DNA of 64,000 bases from Seohaeicola_A nanhaiensis (GCF_042654245.1 NZ_JBHSGI010000009.1:62001-126000), one strand, 5' to 3'. Positions 42,341 to 51,928 are shown, counted from the stretch's first letter. Made by a program: numbers and translations. The notes: a model not told the origin generated them from the sequence alone.

Positions 42341-43609
42341 TTGCGATCCAACAAGCCATCACGGGCCCGGGCGGGGGCTGAAACAGGCTCGGTCCGGTCT
42401 GTGCTGGTGGTGGATGACAGCCGCCTGCAACGGCGCATCCTCGCGAGCCTCTTGCAGAAATGGGGGCTGTCGGTGATCGAGGCGGAAAGCGGCACCGACG
42501 CGCTGGCGATCTGCGAGGTCGCGCCGCCGGATCTGGTGCTGTCGGACTGGATGATGCCGGGGATGGACGGGCTGGATTTCTGCCGCGCCTTCCGGCGGCT
42601 GCCGGCGGAAGCCTATGGTTATTTCATCCTGCTGACCTCGAAGAGCGAGAAGATCGAGATCGCGCAGGGGCTGGACGCGGGGGCGGACGATTTCCTGACC
42701 AAGCCGGTCAACCCCGAGGAGCTGCGCGCCCGGATTTCCGCCGGTGACCGCATTCTGGCGATGCAGCGCGAGCTGTCGGAGAAGAACCGCATCATCCGCG
42801 ACACGCTGGAACGGTTGCAGGCGGTGTACGATTCCATCGACCGGGATCTGAAGCAGGCGCGCAAAATCCAGCAATCGCTGGTGCCACGCCTGTCGCAGGA
42901 GTTTGGTAGCTCGCATGTCGGGCTGCTGTTGAAACCGTGCGGCCATATCGGCGGCGATCTGGTGGGCATGTTCTCGCCGCGGGCGGGGCAGCTGGCGGTC
43001 TATTCCATCGACGTATCGGGGCACGGGATCACCTCGGCGATGATGACGGCGCGGATCGGCAACTATCTGAGCGCGGTCTACTTCGACCAGAACCTGGGGG
43101 TCGAGCCGGGGGACGGCGGGTACGTCCTGCGCCCGCCCGCCGCCGTAGCGGCAGAGCTGAACGCGCGGCTGATGGCCGATACGGGGATCGAGGAGTATTT
43201 CACCATGGCCTATGCCACGGTCGATCTGGAGAGCGGGCGGCTGTCGCTGGTGCAGGCGGGGCATCCGCATCCCCTGCTGATCCGGGGGGATGGGCGGGCC
43301 GAGTTCGTCGGGACGGGCGGGCTGCCCATCGGGCTGCTGGCCGACGCGCCCTTTGCGCAGACCGAGCTGACGCTGGCGCCGGGCGACCGCCTGCTGCTGT
43401 ATTCCGACGGCTTCACCGAGGCGCGGGTGCGCGGCGGCGGGATGCTGGATGCGCAGGGGCTGGTCGACATGGTGGCGCGCTGCCCGCCGAACGGGTCGGG
43501 TCAGGAGTGGCTGGAGGATCTGTTCTGGGATCTGACGGCGCAGATGGATCCGGACTGCGAGATGGAAGACGACGTTTCGGCCGCTTTGTTCGAATTCAAC
43601 GCCGGTTGA
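42341..43609 (+). CDS. response regulator with PP2C (SpoIIE/RsbU-type) phosphatase
   Basis: 422 residues from TTG at 42341; no strong ribosome site is visible, and an out-of-frame ATG at 42303 leads nowhere. Receiver domain about 18-140, with Asp25-Asp26 and phospho-acceptor Asp69 (VLSDWMMPG) and TKP. A coiled linker (about 145-185) precedes the PPM phosphatase (about 190-420), with DVSGHGITSAMM, LLYSDGFTEAR and EDDVSAALFEF metal-binding motifs. Such proteins dephosphorylate anti-anti-sigma (STAS) factors; RbaY of Rhodobacter capsulatus has this layout. Here phosphorylation by the neighbouring Hpt protein could set activity. Confidence 0.9.
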   Translation: MRSNKPSRARAGAETGSVRSVLVVDDSRLQRRILASLLQKWGLSVIEAESGTDALAICEVAPPDLVLSDWMMPGMDGLDFCRAFRRLPAEAYGYFILLTSKSEKIEIAQGLDAGADDFLTKPVNPEELRARISAGDRILAMQRELSEKNRIIRDTLERLQAVYDSIDRDLKQARKIQQSLVPRLSQEFGSSHVGLLLKPCGHIGGDLVGMFSPRAGQLAVYSIDVSGHGITSAMMTARIGNYLSAVYFDQNLGVEPGDGGYVLRPPAAVAAELNARLMADTGIEEYFTMAYATVDLESGRLSLVQAGHPHPLLIRGDGRAEFVGTGGLPIGLLADAPFAQTELTLAPGDRLLLYSDGFTEARVRGGGMLDAQGLVDMVARCPPNGSGQEWLEDLFWDLTAQMDPDCEMEDDVSAALFEFNAG

Positions 43610-44045
43610 GCCGGTCGAAGAGCGCGGTGAAATGCGCGTCGCCCGGATTGCCCAGCAGGGCGACGGCCTGTTCAGGCGTGGCCCAGAGCGCCTCGTGCCC
43701 CGGCTCCGAAGGCGGACCCATGCAGGCGATGGGGCGGGCGACGTAGATGGTACAGAGCTTCTCGGCCCAGAGATCGTATTCGGGCATGTAGGCAAAGCGG
43801 CGGAAGGCGGCGAAGCGGCGGGGCGTGGCGATGCGCCAGCCGGTTTCCTCGAACACCTCGCGGTGCAGCGCCGCGAGGGGCGATTCGCCCGGGTCGATGC
43901 CGCCGCCGGGCAGCTGCACCTCGGGTTCCGGTTCGGACTGATGGGTCAGCAGAAGCTGCCCGTCGAGCGGCAGAATCGCATAGGCCCCGGCGCGCCGGAT
44001 ATAGCGCTGGCCCGGCTCCGGCCTGTCCCCAAAACGCCTGATCAT
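43596..44045 (-). CDS. Nudix hydrolase
   Basis: 149 residues from ATG at 44045 (MIRRFGDRPEPGQ); AAAGGG is nine bases upstream, and a TTG two codons earlier is less likely. Nudix box GGGIDPGESPLAALHREVFEETGW (about 48-71) fits GX5EX7REUXEEXGU. Preceded by QLPGGGI; a C-terminal region may give specificity. Cleaves a nucleoside diphosphate linked to another moiety; substrate unknown. Its 3' end overlaps the REC-PP2C gene by 14 bases, tail to tail. Confidence 0.87.
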   Translation of the reverse strand: MIRRFGDRPEPGQRYIRRAGAYAILPLDGQLLLTHQSEPEPEVQLPGGGIDPGESPLAALHREVFEETGWRIATPRRFAAFRRFAYMPEYDLWAEKLCTIYVARPIACMGPPSEPGHEALWATPEQAVALLGNPGDAHFTALFDRLNRR

Positions 44046-44122
44046 GGCCAAAACCCTTTATCCGCGGCTTGTCGCGCCTATATAGCGGCGGTATGCCAAG
44101 CCTTGGCGCTTAAGGAAACCCC

Positions 44123-45115
44123 ATGACGTTTGGACAAAAACTCGCGTGGGACGATACCGTCCTGCCCTTTCAACTTGATGCCAGCGACATCCGCGGCCGG
44201 GTCGCCCGGCTGGATGGCGTGCTGGACGGCATCCTGAAACAGCACAACTACCCGCTTCAGGTCGAGGCGCTGGTGGCCGAGATGGCCTTGCTGACCGCGC
44301 TGATCGGCCAGACGATGAAGCTGCGCTGGAAGCTGTCGCTGCAGGTGCAGTCCGATGGCCCGGTGCGCATGATCGCGACCGACTACTATGCCCCCGAGGC
44401 CGAGGGCGAGGCCGCGCGCATCCGCGCCTATGCCAGCTATGACGCCGACCGCCTGACCGATGGCGGCGCGATGGACCAGCTGGGCAAGGGCTATTTCGCC
44501 GTGCTGATCGACCAGGGCGAGGGCACGACGCCCTATCAGGGGATCACCCCGCTGAACGGGGTCAGCCTTGCGGAATCGGCGGGCGCCTATTTCGCGCAGT
44601 CGGAACAGCTGCCGACGCGGTTCTCGCTGAGTTTCGGGCGCGCCTCGTTTCCCGGGGGCGCCGAGAGCTGGCGCGCGGGCGGGATCATGATCCAGCACAT
44701 GCCCAAGGCCTCGCCCTTCGTGGCCAAGGCCAAGGCCGAGGCCGAGGGCGCGGTTCTGGCTGCGGCTGATCTGGTCGATGGCGAGGAAGGCGAGAACTGG
44801 AACCGGGTCAACATCCTGCTGGATACGGTGGAAGAGTTGGAGCTGATCGGCCCCTCGGTGCCGCCGACCGACCTGCTGGTGCGGCTGTTCCACGAGGAAG
44901 GTCCGCGCGTGTTCGATTCGACCACGGTGCGCTTTGGCTGCACCTGTTCGGAAGAGCGCGTGCGCCAGAGCCTGTCGATTTATTCGGCCAAGGACATCGC
45001 GCGGATGACCACGGACGAGGGGCTGGTGACGGCGGATTGCCAGTTCTGTTCGGCGCATTACGAGCTGGACCCGACGACGGTCGGGTTCGAGGCCAAGGAG
45101 GCCAGCAATGGCTGA
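44123..45115 (+). CDS. hslO: Hsp33 redox-activated chaperone
   Basis: 330 residues; AAGGA precedes ATG. The N-terminal chaperone domain is followed by the zinc-binding redox switch at the C-terminus: CTC at about 274-276 and CQFC about 30 residues later (CxC-X30-CxxC). On oxidation these cysteines form disulfides, zinc leaves and the protein holds unfolded proteins. The next gene starts eight bases before its stop, so the pair is coupled. Confidence 0.93.
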   Translation: MTFGQKLAWDDTVLPFQLDASDIRGRVARLDGVLDGILKQHNYPLQVEALVAEMALLTALIGQTMKLRWKLSLQVQSDGPVRMIATDYYAPEAEGEAARIRAYASYDADRLTDGGAMDQLGKGYFAVLIDQGEGTTPYQGITPLNGVSLAESAGAYFAQSEQLPTRFSLSFGRASFPGGAESWRAGGIMIQHMPKASPFVAKAKAEAEGAVLAAADLVDGEEGENWNRVNILLDTVEELELIGPSVPPTDLLVRLFHEEGPRVFDSTTVRFGCTCSEERVRQSLSIYSAKDIARMTTDEGLVTADCQFCSAHYELDPTTVGFEAKEASNG

Positions 45116-45704
45116 CGTGGCGGCGCGCCTGCGCGCGGCGGTTGCGCGCGCGGGTGCGCCCTCTTCGGATTTCGACCTGAACCCGGCCGCGCCGCGGCCG
45201 GAGGGGCATCAGCTGCGCCCGGCCGGGGTGCTGATCGGCATCGACGTGAGCGGGGCCGAACCGCGGGTGCTGTTGACCAAGCGCGCCTCGGGGCTGCTGC
45301 ACCATCCCGGGCAGATCGCCTTTCCGGGCGGCAAGGCCGAGCCGGACGACGCCGACGTGATCGCCACCGCGCTGCGCGAGGCGCGCGAGGAGATCGGACT
45401 GCCGGAATCGCTGCCTGAGGTGATCGGGGCGATGCCCTCGCACGAGACGGTTACGGGGTTTCACGTGACGCCGGTGGTGGCGCTGGTGCACGAGCCTTTC
45501 GAGATCAACCTCGACCCGAGCGAGGTGGACGAGGTCTTTGCGACGCCGCTGTCGCATCTGATGGACCCGGCCCGCTATCTGATCGAGTCGCGGCGCTGGC
45601 GCGGGATGCGGCGCAGTTATTACGTGGTGCCCTGGGGGCCCTATTACATCTGGGGCGCGACGGCGCGGATGCTGCGGGCCCTGGCGGCGCAGATGCAGCC
45701 GTGA
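45108..45704 (+). CDS. CoA pyrophosphatase-like Nudix hydrolase
   Basis: 198 residues. NudL/CoA-ase type: LLTKRASGLLHHPGQIAFPGGKAEPDDADVIATALREAREEIGL spans the Nudix box plus the UPF0035 signature with HHPGQIAFPGG. Family members split CoA into 3',5'-ADP and 4'-phosphopantetheine. It overlaps hslO by eight bases and ends in GTGA overlapping the CCA enzyme start, so three genes form one unit. Confidence 0.88.
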   Translation: MADVAARLRAAVARAGAPSSDFDLNPAAPRPEGHQLRPAGVLIGIDVSGAEPRVLLTKRASGLLHHPGQIAFPGGKAEPDDADVIATALREAREEIGLPESLPEVIGAMPSHETVTGFHVTPVVALVHEPFEINLDPSEVDEVFATPLSHLMDPARYLIESRRWRGMRRSYYVVPWGPYYIWGATARMLRALAAQMQP

Positions 45705-46864
45705 CCCGCGTCGATGGCGCATGGCGGCGCACTCCGGCCACGCAGGCCGTCTGTGCCGCCATCGCCCGTGACGGCGCGCAGACCCTGTTCGTGGGCGGCT
45801 GCGTGCGCAATGCGCTGCTGGAGACGGCGGTTTCCGATATCGACATCGCCACCGACGCGACACCGCAGCAGGTGATCGCGCTGGCCGGGGCCGCCGGGAT
45901 CAAGGCGGTGCCCACGGGGATCGCGCATGGCACGGTGACGCTGGTGGCCGAGGGTATCCCGCATGAGGTCACGACCTTTCGCCGCGACGTGGAGACCGAT
46001 GGCCGCCGGGCGGTGGTAGCCTTTTCCAAGCGGGTCGAGGAGGACGCCGCGCGGCGCGATTTCACGATGAACGCGCTGTATGCGCGCCCCGACGGCACGC
46101 TGGTCGATCCGCTGGGCGGGCTGGCCGATCTGCGCGCGCGGCATGTGCGCTTCATCGGCAGCGCAGAGGACCGGATCCGCGAGGATTACCTGCGCTCGCT
46201 GCGGTTCTTCCGGTTTCATGCCTGGTATGGCGATGCGGCCAACGGGATGGACGCGGATGCGATTGCCGCGATTGCGGCCAATCTGGACGGGCTGGAGCGG
46301 CTGTCGCGCGAACGGGTGGGCGCGGAGACGCTGAAGCTGCTGGCGGCGCCCGACCCGGCGCCGGCGGTGGCGGGGCTGCGCAGTACCGGCGCGCTGGCGC
46401 GGCTGCTGCCGGGCGCGGATGACACCGCGCTGGGGCCTTTGGTGCATCTGGAAGCGCAGGCCGGGGTTGCGCCGGATCCGCTGCGGCGGCTGGCCGTGCT
46501 GGGCGGCGACCTGGCCGAGTCGCTGCGGCTGAGCCGCGCGCAGGCGGCGCGGCTGGAGCGGCTGCGCGAGGCGATTGGCGATGTGGCGCAGGCGGGCGAG
46601 CTGGGCTATCGGCTTGGCGTCGAGGAGGCGCGCGAGGTTCTGTTGCTGCGCCATGCGCTGATGGGCGCGCCCTGGGAGGCCGACGCGATGGCCCTGGCCG
46701 AGGCGGGGGCGCAGGCGCGGTTTCCGGTCAAGGCGCGCGACCTGATGCCGGGGCTGGAGGGCGCCGCGCTGGGCCGCCGGCTGGCCGAGCTGGAATCGCG
46801 CTGGATCGCCTCGGGATTCCGGCTGGGGCGCGACGACCTGCTGGGCGGGTCCGCGCAGGGGTGA
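45701..46864 (+). CDS. cca: CCA tRNA nucleotidyltransferase
   Basis: 387 residues from GTG at 45701. Class II nucleotidyltransferase: TLFVGGCVRNALL (about 28-40), the catalytic DxD in VSDIDIATDATP (about 45-55), the RRDFTMNALY motif (about 118) and the ERLSRERVGAETLKLL block (about 197). It adds or repairs the CCA end of tRNA, or may be poly(A)-polymerase-like. The C-terminal half is helical, as in the family. Last gene of the hslO-Nudix-cca unit. Confidence 0.93.
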   Translation: MTRVDGAWRRTPATQAVCAAIARDGAQTLFVGGCVRNALLETAVSDIDIATDATPQQVIALAGAAGIKAVPTGIAHGTVTLVAEGIPHEVTTFRRDVETDGRRAVVAFSKRVEEDAARRDFTMNALYARPDGTLVDPLGGLADLRARHVRFIGSAEDRIREDYLRSLRFFRFHAWYGDAANGMDADAIAAIAANLDGLERLSRERVGAETLKLLAAPDPAPAVAGLRSTGALARLLPGADDTALGPLVHLEAQAGVAPDPLRRLAVLGGDLAESLRLSRAQAARLERLREAIGDVAQAGELGYRLGVEEAREVLLLRHALMGAPWEADAMALAEAGAQARFPVKARDLMPGLEGAALGRRLAELESRWIASGFRLGRDDLLGGSAQG

Positions 46865-46895
46865 CAAGGGCGGAATTATCGGCTATCGGACGGTC

Positions 46896-46946
46896 ATGAC
46901 ACGTCGGAAGGAACAGGGAATGTACCGCGGGATCTGGTTGCACTGA
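46896..46946 (+). CDS. possible 16-residue leader peptide before the ABC exporter pair
   Basis: MTRRKEQGMYRGIWLH, stop at 46946; a second in-frame ATG (46920) follows GGAAGGAACAGGG closely, giving MYRGIWLH. The following bases form TCACCCC-CCGCCTT-GGGGTGA (46949-46969), a 7-bp hairpin. The combination resembles a leader peptide and hairpin in front of the ABC exporters at 47027. No homolog recognised. Confidence 0.3.
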   Translation: MTRRKEQGMYRGIWLH

Positions 46947-47026
46947 CCTCACCCCCCGCCTTGGGGTGATCGGTCGTCTTCACCTCACAGTACATCTGCG
47001 TTCTTTTGCTCGTCAGGAGCCCCGAC

Positions 47027-48871
47027 ATGTTCCGCTATTTCGAATCCCTCGTTAACCCCTATGTCGATTATGTCGAAAAGGATGTGCCGCCGAACCGGCT
47101 CTGGCCCTTCCTGCGCGACTATTGCCAGCCGTTCTGGCGGGTCTTCTTCTGGACCGGGCTGCTGTCGGTCGTCGTGGCCGGCGTCGAGGTCTGGCTGATC
47201 TGGTACATGGGCCGGCTGATCGACCTGCTGAAGGGCGAGCCGGCGGAGGTCTGGGCGGCCCATGCGGTCGAGCTTTTCGCGGTGGGGCTGTTCGTGGTGC
47301 TGCTGCGGCCGATGCTGCATACCGTGGACGTGCTGCTGCTGAACAACGCGGTGCTGCCGAACTTTGCCACGCTGATTCGCTGGCGGGCGCACAGGCATGT
47401 GCTGCGCCAGTCGGTCGGCTGGTTCGAAAGCGATTTCGCGGGGCGGATCGCCAACCGGATCATGCAGACTCCGCCCGCCGCGGGCGAGGTGGTGTTTCAC
47501 GTCTTCGACGCGATTTCCTATTCGCTGGCCTATCTGATCGGCGCGGCGGTGCTGCTGTCGACGGCCGAAACCCGGCTGCTGATCCCGCTGGCGATCTGGT
47601 TCCTGCTCTATGCGGTGCTGATCCGCTGGACCGTGCGCAAGGTCGGCCCGGCGTCGGAGGCGGCGTCGAATGCGCGGTCGCTGGTGACGGGACGCGTGGT
47701 GGACGCGTATTCGAATATTTCGACGGTCAAGATGTTCGCCGATGACGAACAGGAGCTGGGCTATGCCCGTGAGGCCATCGAGGAGGCGCGCACGACCTTC
47801 CAGGCCGAGATGCGCATCTATACCACGATGGATCTGGCGCTGGTGACGCTGAACGGGCTGCTGATCGCGGGGGTGGTCGGCTGGGGCATCGCGCTGTGGA
47901 TGCAGGGCATCACCAGCGTGGGCGTGATCGCCGCCGCCTCGGCCCTTGTGCTGCGGCTGAACGCGATGACGGGCTGGATCATGTGGGCGCTGACCACCTT
48001 CTTCCGCGAACTGGGCGTGGTGGCCGAGGGGATGCGCACCATCGCGCAGCCGATCGACCTGCTGGACGCGCCGGATGCCAAGCCTCTGGAGCTGACCGAA
48101 GGGCGGATCGAGCTGCGCGAGCTGTCGCACCATTACGGGCGCGGCGCTGGCGGTCTGGACCGGATCAGCCTGACCATCGAACCGGGCGAGAAGATCGGCC
48201 TTGTCGGGCGGTCGGGCGCCGGGAAATCAACGCTGGTGAAGCTGCTGCTGCGGTTCTACGACGCGGAAACCGGGGCGATCCTGATCGACGGGCAGGACAT
48301 CCGCGGCGTGACGCAGGTCAGCCTGCGCCATCAGATCGGCATGGTTCAGCAGGACAGCACGCTGCTGCACCGGTCAGTGCGGGCCAACCTGCTGTATGGC
48401 CGCCCGGATGCAAGCGAGGATCAGATGATCGCCGCCGCGAAGAAGGCCGAGGCGCATGACTTTATCCTGACGCTGCAGGATTCGGCCGGGCGCACGGGCT
48501 ATGACGCCTTTGTCGGCGAGCGCGGCGTGAAGCTGTCGGGCGGGCAGCGGCAGCGGATCGCGCTGGCGCGGGTGATCCTGAAGGACGCGCCGATCCTGAT
48601 GCTGGACGAGGCGACCAGCGCGCTGGATTCCGAGGTCGAGGCCTCGATCCAGGCGACGCTGTACAGCATGATGGAGGGCAAGACCGTCATCGCCATCGCG
48701 CACCGGCTGTCGACCATCGCGCAGATGGACCGCATTCTGGTGCTGGAAGACGGCCGGATTGCCGAAGATGGCGATCACGAGGCGCTTTTGGCGAAGGGCG
48801 GGCTATATGCAAGGTTCTGGGCCCGGCAGTCGGGCGGATTCCTGAACACCGACACCGAGGCGGCAGAATGA
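47027..48871 (+). CDS. ABC exporter half-transporter, first of pair
   Basis: 614 residues from ATG at 47027 with AGGAG upstream. Type I exporter membrane domain (six helices, about 35-330) precedes a canonical ATPase: Walker A GRSGAGKST (about 403-411), Q-loop MVQQDSTLL, signature LSGGQRQR (about 503), Walker B ILMLDEATSALD (about 523-534), H-loop AHRLST. A heterodimer with the next gene is likely. Ends ATGA over the next start. Drug, lipid or peptide substrate cannot be told. Confidence 0.92.
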   Translation: MFRYFESLVNPYVDYVEKDVPPNRLWPFLRDYCQPFWRVFFWTGLLSVVVAGVEVWLIWYMGRLIDLLKGEPAEVWAAHAVELFAVGLFVVLLRPMLHTVDVLLLNNAVLPNFATLIRWRAHRHVLRQSVGWFESDFAGRIANRIMQTPPAAGEVVFHVFDAISYSLAYLIGAAVLLSTAETRLLIPLAIWFLLYAVLIRWTVRKVGPASEAASNARSLVTGRVVDAYSNISTVKMFADDEQELGYAREAIEEARTTFQAEMRIYTTMDLALVTLNGLLIAGVVGWGIALWMQGITSVGVIAAASALVLRLNAMTGWIMWALTTFFRELGVVAEGMRTIAQPIDLLDAPDAKPLELTEGRIELRELSHHYGRGAGGLDRISLTIEPGEKIGLVGRSGAGKSTLVKLLLRFYDAETGAILIDGQDIRGVTQVSLRHQIGMVQQDSTLLHRSVRANLLYGRPDASEDQMIAAAKKAEAHDFILTLQDSAGRTGYDAFVGERGVKLSGGQRQRIALARVILKDAPILMLDEATSALDSEVEASIQATLYSMMEGKTVIAIAHRLSTIAQMDRILVLEDGRIAEDGDHEALLAKGGLYARFWARQSGGFLNTDTEAAE

Positions 48872-50700
48872 AGTTTGGCGACATGATCGACCCGTTCCGG
48901 GCGGCGGAAGGCCCGCCACCGCAGACGCTGGTCGCGTTTCTGCGGTGGAGCCTGTCCGGCGCCTGGGGCGCGTTGTGGCTGGCGACGATCCTGTCGGTGC
49001 TGGCGGGCGCGCTGGAGGCGGGAACGGCCTATATTCTGGGGAAGGTCATCGACTCGGCTGTGGCGACGGGACCGGAGGCGTTTTTCGACGGGTCGAACAC
49101 GGCGGTTCTGGTGGCTTCGGTCGCGTTCTTCCTGATCGCGCGGCCGGTGCTGTTCGGGCTGTCGTCGGCATCGAACGCCATCATCGTCTTTCCGAACGTC
49201 AATCCGCTGGTGCTGTCGCGGCTGAACCGCTGGACGCTGGGGCAGTCGGTGCGGTTCTTCGACGACGATTTCGCGGGGCGGATCGCACAGAAGCAGATGC
49301 AATGCGCCCGCGCCGTGACCGATGTGGCGGTCGAGACGATCAACGTGGTGGCCTTTGCGCTGGCCTCGCTGGCGGGGTCGCTGGCGCTGCTGGCGGCGAT
49401 CAACGGGGTGATGACGCTGGTGTTTCTGGGCTGGCTGGTGCTGTATTTCCTGCTGATCGCGCTGTTCCTGCCGCGCATCCGCCGGCTTGCCGCCGGGCGG
49501 GCCGGGGCGCGGGCGATGGTTTCGGGGCAGATCGTCGACACGATCACCAATATCAAGACGGTCAAGCTGTTCGCCCATGCCGAGTTCGAGGACCGGGCCG
49601 CGCTGGGGGCGCTGGCGACCTTCCGCGAGCGGGCGCTGGCGTTCGGGCATACTTCGGCGATGTTCCGGTTCTGCCTGATGACGCTGGCGGGGCTGCTGCC
49701 GGTGATACTGATCGGCGGCACGCTGTTCCTGTGGCAGCGCGGCAGCGCGACCGAGGGCGATATCGTGGCCGCCGGGGCGGTGGCGATCCGCATCGCGCAG
49801 ATGACCGGCTGGGTCAGTTTCACCCTGATGGCGATCTATTCCAACATCGGCGAGGTCGAGGACGGGATGCGCACCCTGACGCCGCGCAACCGGCTGGAGG
49901 ACGTTCCGGGCGCGCCGGATCTGCAGGTGCCGGGCGGGCGGATCGAATTCGATCACGTGAGCTTTGCCTATGGGCGCGAGACGGGCGGGATTCAGGACAT
50001 CGACCTGACGATCGAGGCGGGCGAGAAGCTGGGGATCGTCGGGGCCTCGGGGGCCGGGAAATCGACCTTGGTGTCGCTGCTGCTCAGGCTCTACAAGGGC
50101 GAAGATGGCCAGATCCGCATCGACGGGCAGGACATCGGCGGCGTTACGCAGGAAAGCCTGCGCCGCCAGATCGGGATGGTCACGCAGGAGACGGCGATGT
50201 TCAACCGCTCGGCGCGGGAGAATATCCTGTACGGGCGGCCCGATGCGACGGACGAAGAGCTGTTCGCCGCCGCGCGCAAGGCCGAGGCGCATGAGTTCAT
50301 CCTGAACCTGAGGGATCACAAGGGGCGCACGGGATACGAGGCGCATCTGGGCGAGCGGGGCGTCAAGCTGTCGGGCGGGCAGCGGCAACGGATTGCGCTG
50401 GCCCGCGCCATCCTGAAGGACGCGCCGATCCTGGTGCTGGACGAGGCGACGAGCGCGCTGGATTCGGAGGTCGAAGCCTCGATCCAGACGGCGCTGCACC
50501 GGGTGATGGAGGGCAAGACCGTGCTGGCCATCGCGCACCGGCTGTCGACGCTGTCCGAGATGGACCGGATCGTGGTGCTGGACGCCGGGCGGATCGTGGA
50601 GATCGGCACGCATGACGATCTGCTGGAGCGGAACGGGCTGTATGCCAAGTTCTGGGACAGGCAATCGGGCGGGTTCATTCAGGCCGAGGCCGCGGAATAG
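48868..50700 (+). CDS. ABC exporter half-transporter, second of pair
   Basis: 610 residues. Similar to its upstream neighbour: membrane domain (about 30-325), Walker A GASGAGKST (about 393-401), MVTQETAMF, LSGGQRQR (about 501), ILVLDEATSALD (about 521-532), AHRLST. Both halves keep all catalytic motifs, unlike many heterodimeric exporters that lose one site. It overlaps the first half by ATGA and is followed at one base by an RNA methyltransferase. Probable partner subunit. Confidence 0.92.
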   Translation: MKFGDMIDPFRAAEGPPPQTLVAFLRWSLSGAWGALWLATILSVLAGALEAGTAYILGKVIDSAVATGPEAFFDGSNTAVLVASVAFFLIARPVLFGLSSASNAIIVFPNVNPLVLSRLNRWTLGQSVRFFDDDFAGRIAQKQMQCARAVTDVAVETINVVAFALASLAGSLALLAAINGVMTLVFLGWLVLYFLLIALFLPRIRRLAAGRAGARAMVSGQIVDTITNIKTVKLFAHAEFEDRAALGALATFRERALAFGHTSAMFRFCLMTLAGLLPVILIGGTLFLWQRGSATEGDIVAAGAVAIRIAQMTGWVSFTLMAIYSNIGEVEDGMRTLTPRNRLEDVPGAPDLQVPGGRIEFDHVSFAYGRETGGIQDIDLTIEAGEKLGIVGASGAGKSTLVSLLLRLYKGEDGQIRIDGQDIGGVTQESLRRQIGMVTQETAMFNRSARENILYGRPDATDEELFAAARKAEAHEFILNLRDHKGRTGYEAHLGERGVKLSGGQRQRIALARAILKDAPILVLDEATSALDSEVEASIQTALHRVMEGKTVLAIAHRLSTLSEMDRIVVLDAGRIVEIGTHDDLLERNGLYAKFWDRQSGGFIQAEAAE

Positions 50701-50701
50701 C

Positions 50702-51928
50702 GTGGTGCCGCAGCAGTTTACCATCGAGCGGCTGGGCCACATGGGCGACGGCATCGCGCCGGGGCCGTATTTCGCGCCGCGCACCCTGCCGGGCGAGGTG
50801 ATCCAGGCGCGGGCCGATGGGACGCAGCTGGAGGATATCCGGATCGTCACGCCCTCGGCGGAGCGGGTCGCGCCGCCCTGCCGGCATTATCGCGGCTGCG
50901 GCGGCTGTCAGCTGCAACATGCCTCGGACGGGTTTGTCGCCGGGTGGAAGCAGGACGTGGTGCGCCACGCGCTGGCCGCGCAGGGGATCGAGACGGCATT
51001 TCGGCCGCTGGTGACATCGCCGCCGCAGTCGCGGCGGCGGGCGACGCTGGCGGTGCGCCGGACGAAGAAGGGCGCGCTGGCCGGGTTTCACGGGCGCGCC
51101 TCGGGCACCGTCGTCGAGATTCCGGACTGTCTTCTGCTGGATCCGGCGCTGCTGGCGGCGCTACCGCTGGCCGAAGCGCTGGCGCAGGCGGGGGCCAGCC
51201 GCAAGGGCGAGATGGACGTGACGCTGACGGTCACGCGGAACGGGCTGGACGTGCTGGTGACCGGCGGCAAGCCGGCGGATACGCCACTGCGCATGGTGCT
51301 GGCGGGGCTGGCGGAACAGTATCGGCTGGCCCGGATGGCCTGGGACGACGAGGTGATCGCCCTGCGCGCGCCGCCGCTGCAGGTCTTCGGTGCGGCGCAG
51401 GTCGCGCCGCCGCCGGGCGCGTTTCTGCAGGCCACGCCGCAGGGCGAGGCGGCGCTGCTGGCGGCGGTGACCGAGATCGTGGGCGATGCGCGGCGGGTGG
51501 CGGATCTGTTCGCCGGCTGCGGCACCTTTGCCTTGCCGCTGGCCCGGACCGCCGAGGTGCACGCTGTCGAGGGCGAGGCGGCGATGACCCGGGCGCTGGA
51601 CGCGGGCTGGCGGCAGGCCGAGGGGCTGAAGCGGGTCACGACCGAGGCGCGCGACCTGTTCCGGCGGCCGCTGATGCCGGACGAGCTGCGCCGGTTCGAC
51701 GCCGTGGTGATCGACCCGCCGCGCGCCGGGGCCGAGGCGCAGACCGCCGAGCTGGCCCGCGCGCGGGTGCCGGCGATCGCCCATGTGTCGTGTAATCCGG
51801 TGACCTTTGCCCGCGACGCGCGGGTTCTGATCGAGGCCGGTTATCGCCTGGATTGGGTGCAGGTGGTCGATCAGTTCCGCTGGTCTGTGCATATCGAGCT
51901 GGCAGCCGCCTTTCGCCTGGGCGATTGA
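50702..51928 (+). CDS. RlmD/TrmA-type 23S rRNA or tRNA uracil-C5-methyltransferase
   Basis: 408 residues from GTG at 50702 (or GTG at 50705). The N-terminal TRAM-like domain lacks some of its usual length. A 4Fe-4S cysteine set CRHYRGCGGCQLQH (about 61-74) with a later Cys in EIPDCLLLD (about 142), then a SAM domain with DLFAGCGTFALPLA (about 275), DAVVIDPPRAGAEAQ (about 335) and catalytic Cys in HVSCNPVTFARD (about 361). It methylates the C5 of a uracil in RNA. It follows the exporter pair at one base, so may be co-transcribed. Confidence 0.85.
   Translation: MVPQQFTIERLGHMGDGIAPGPYFAPRTLPGEVIQARADGTQLEDIRIVTPSAERVAPPCRHYRGCGGCQLQHASDGFVAGWKQDVVRHALAAQGIETAFRPLVTSPPQSRRRATLAVRRTKKGALAGFHGRASGTVVEIPDCLLLDPALLAALPLAEALAQAGASRKGEMDVTLTVTRNGLDVLVTGGKPADTPLRMVLAGLAEQYRLARMAWDDEVIALRAPPLQVFGAAQVAPPPGAFLQATPQGEAALLAAVTEIVGDARRVADLFAGCGTFALPLARTAEVHAVEGEAAMTRALDAGWRQAEGLKRVTTEARDLFRRPLMPDELRRFDAVVIDPPRAGAEAQTAELARARVPAIAHVSCNPVTFARDARVLIEAGYRLDWVQVVDQFRWSVHIELAAAFRLGD

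Noticed and set aside
42303..42476. Frame from ATG at 42303 over the REC-PP2C start, suggesting a frameshift
   Set aside because: The receiver domain is complete in the TTG frame from 42341, and the ATG frame has no homologous content.
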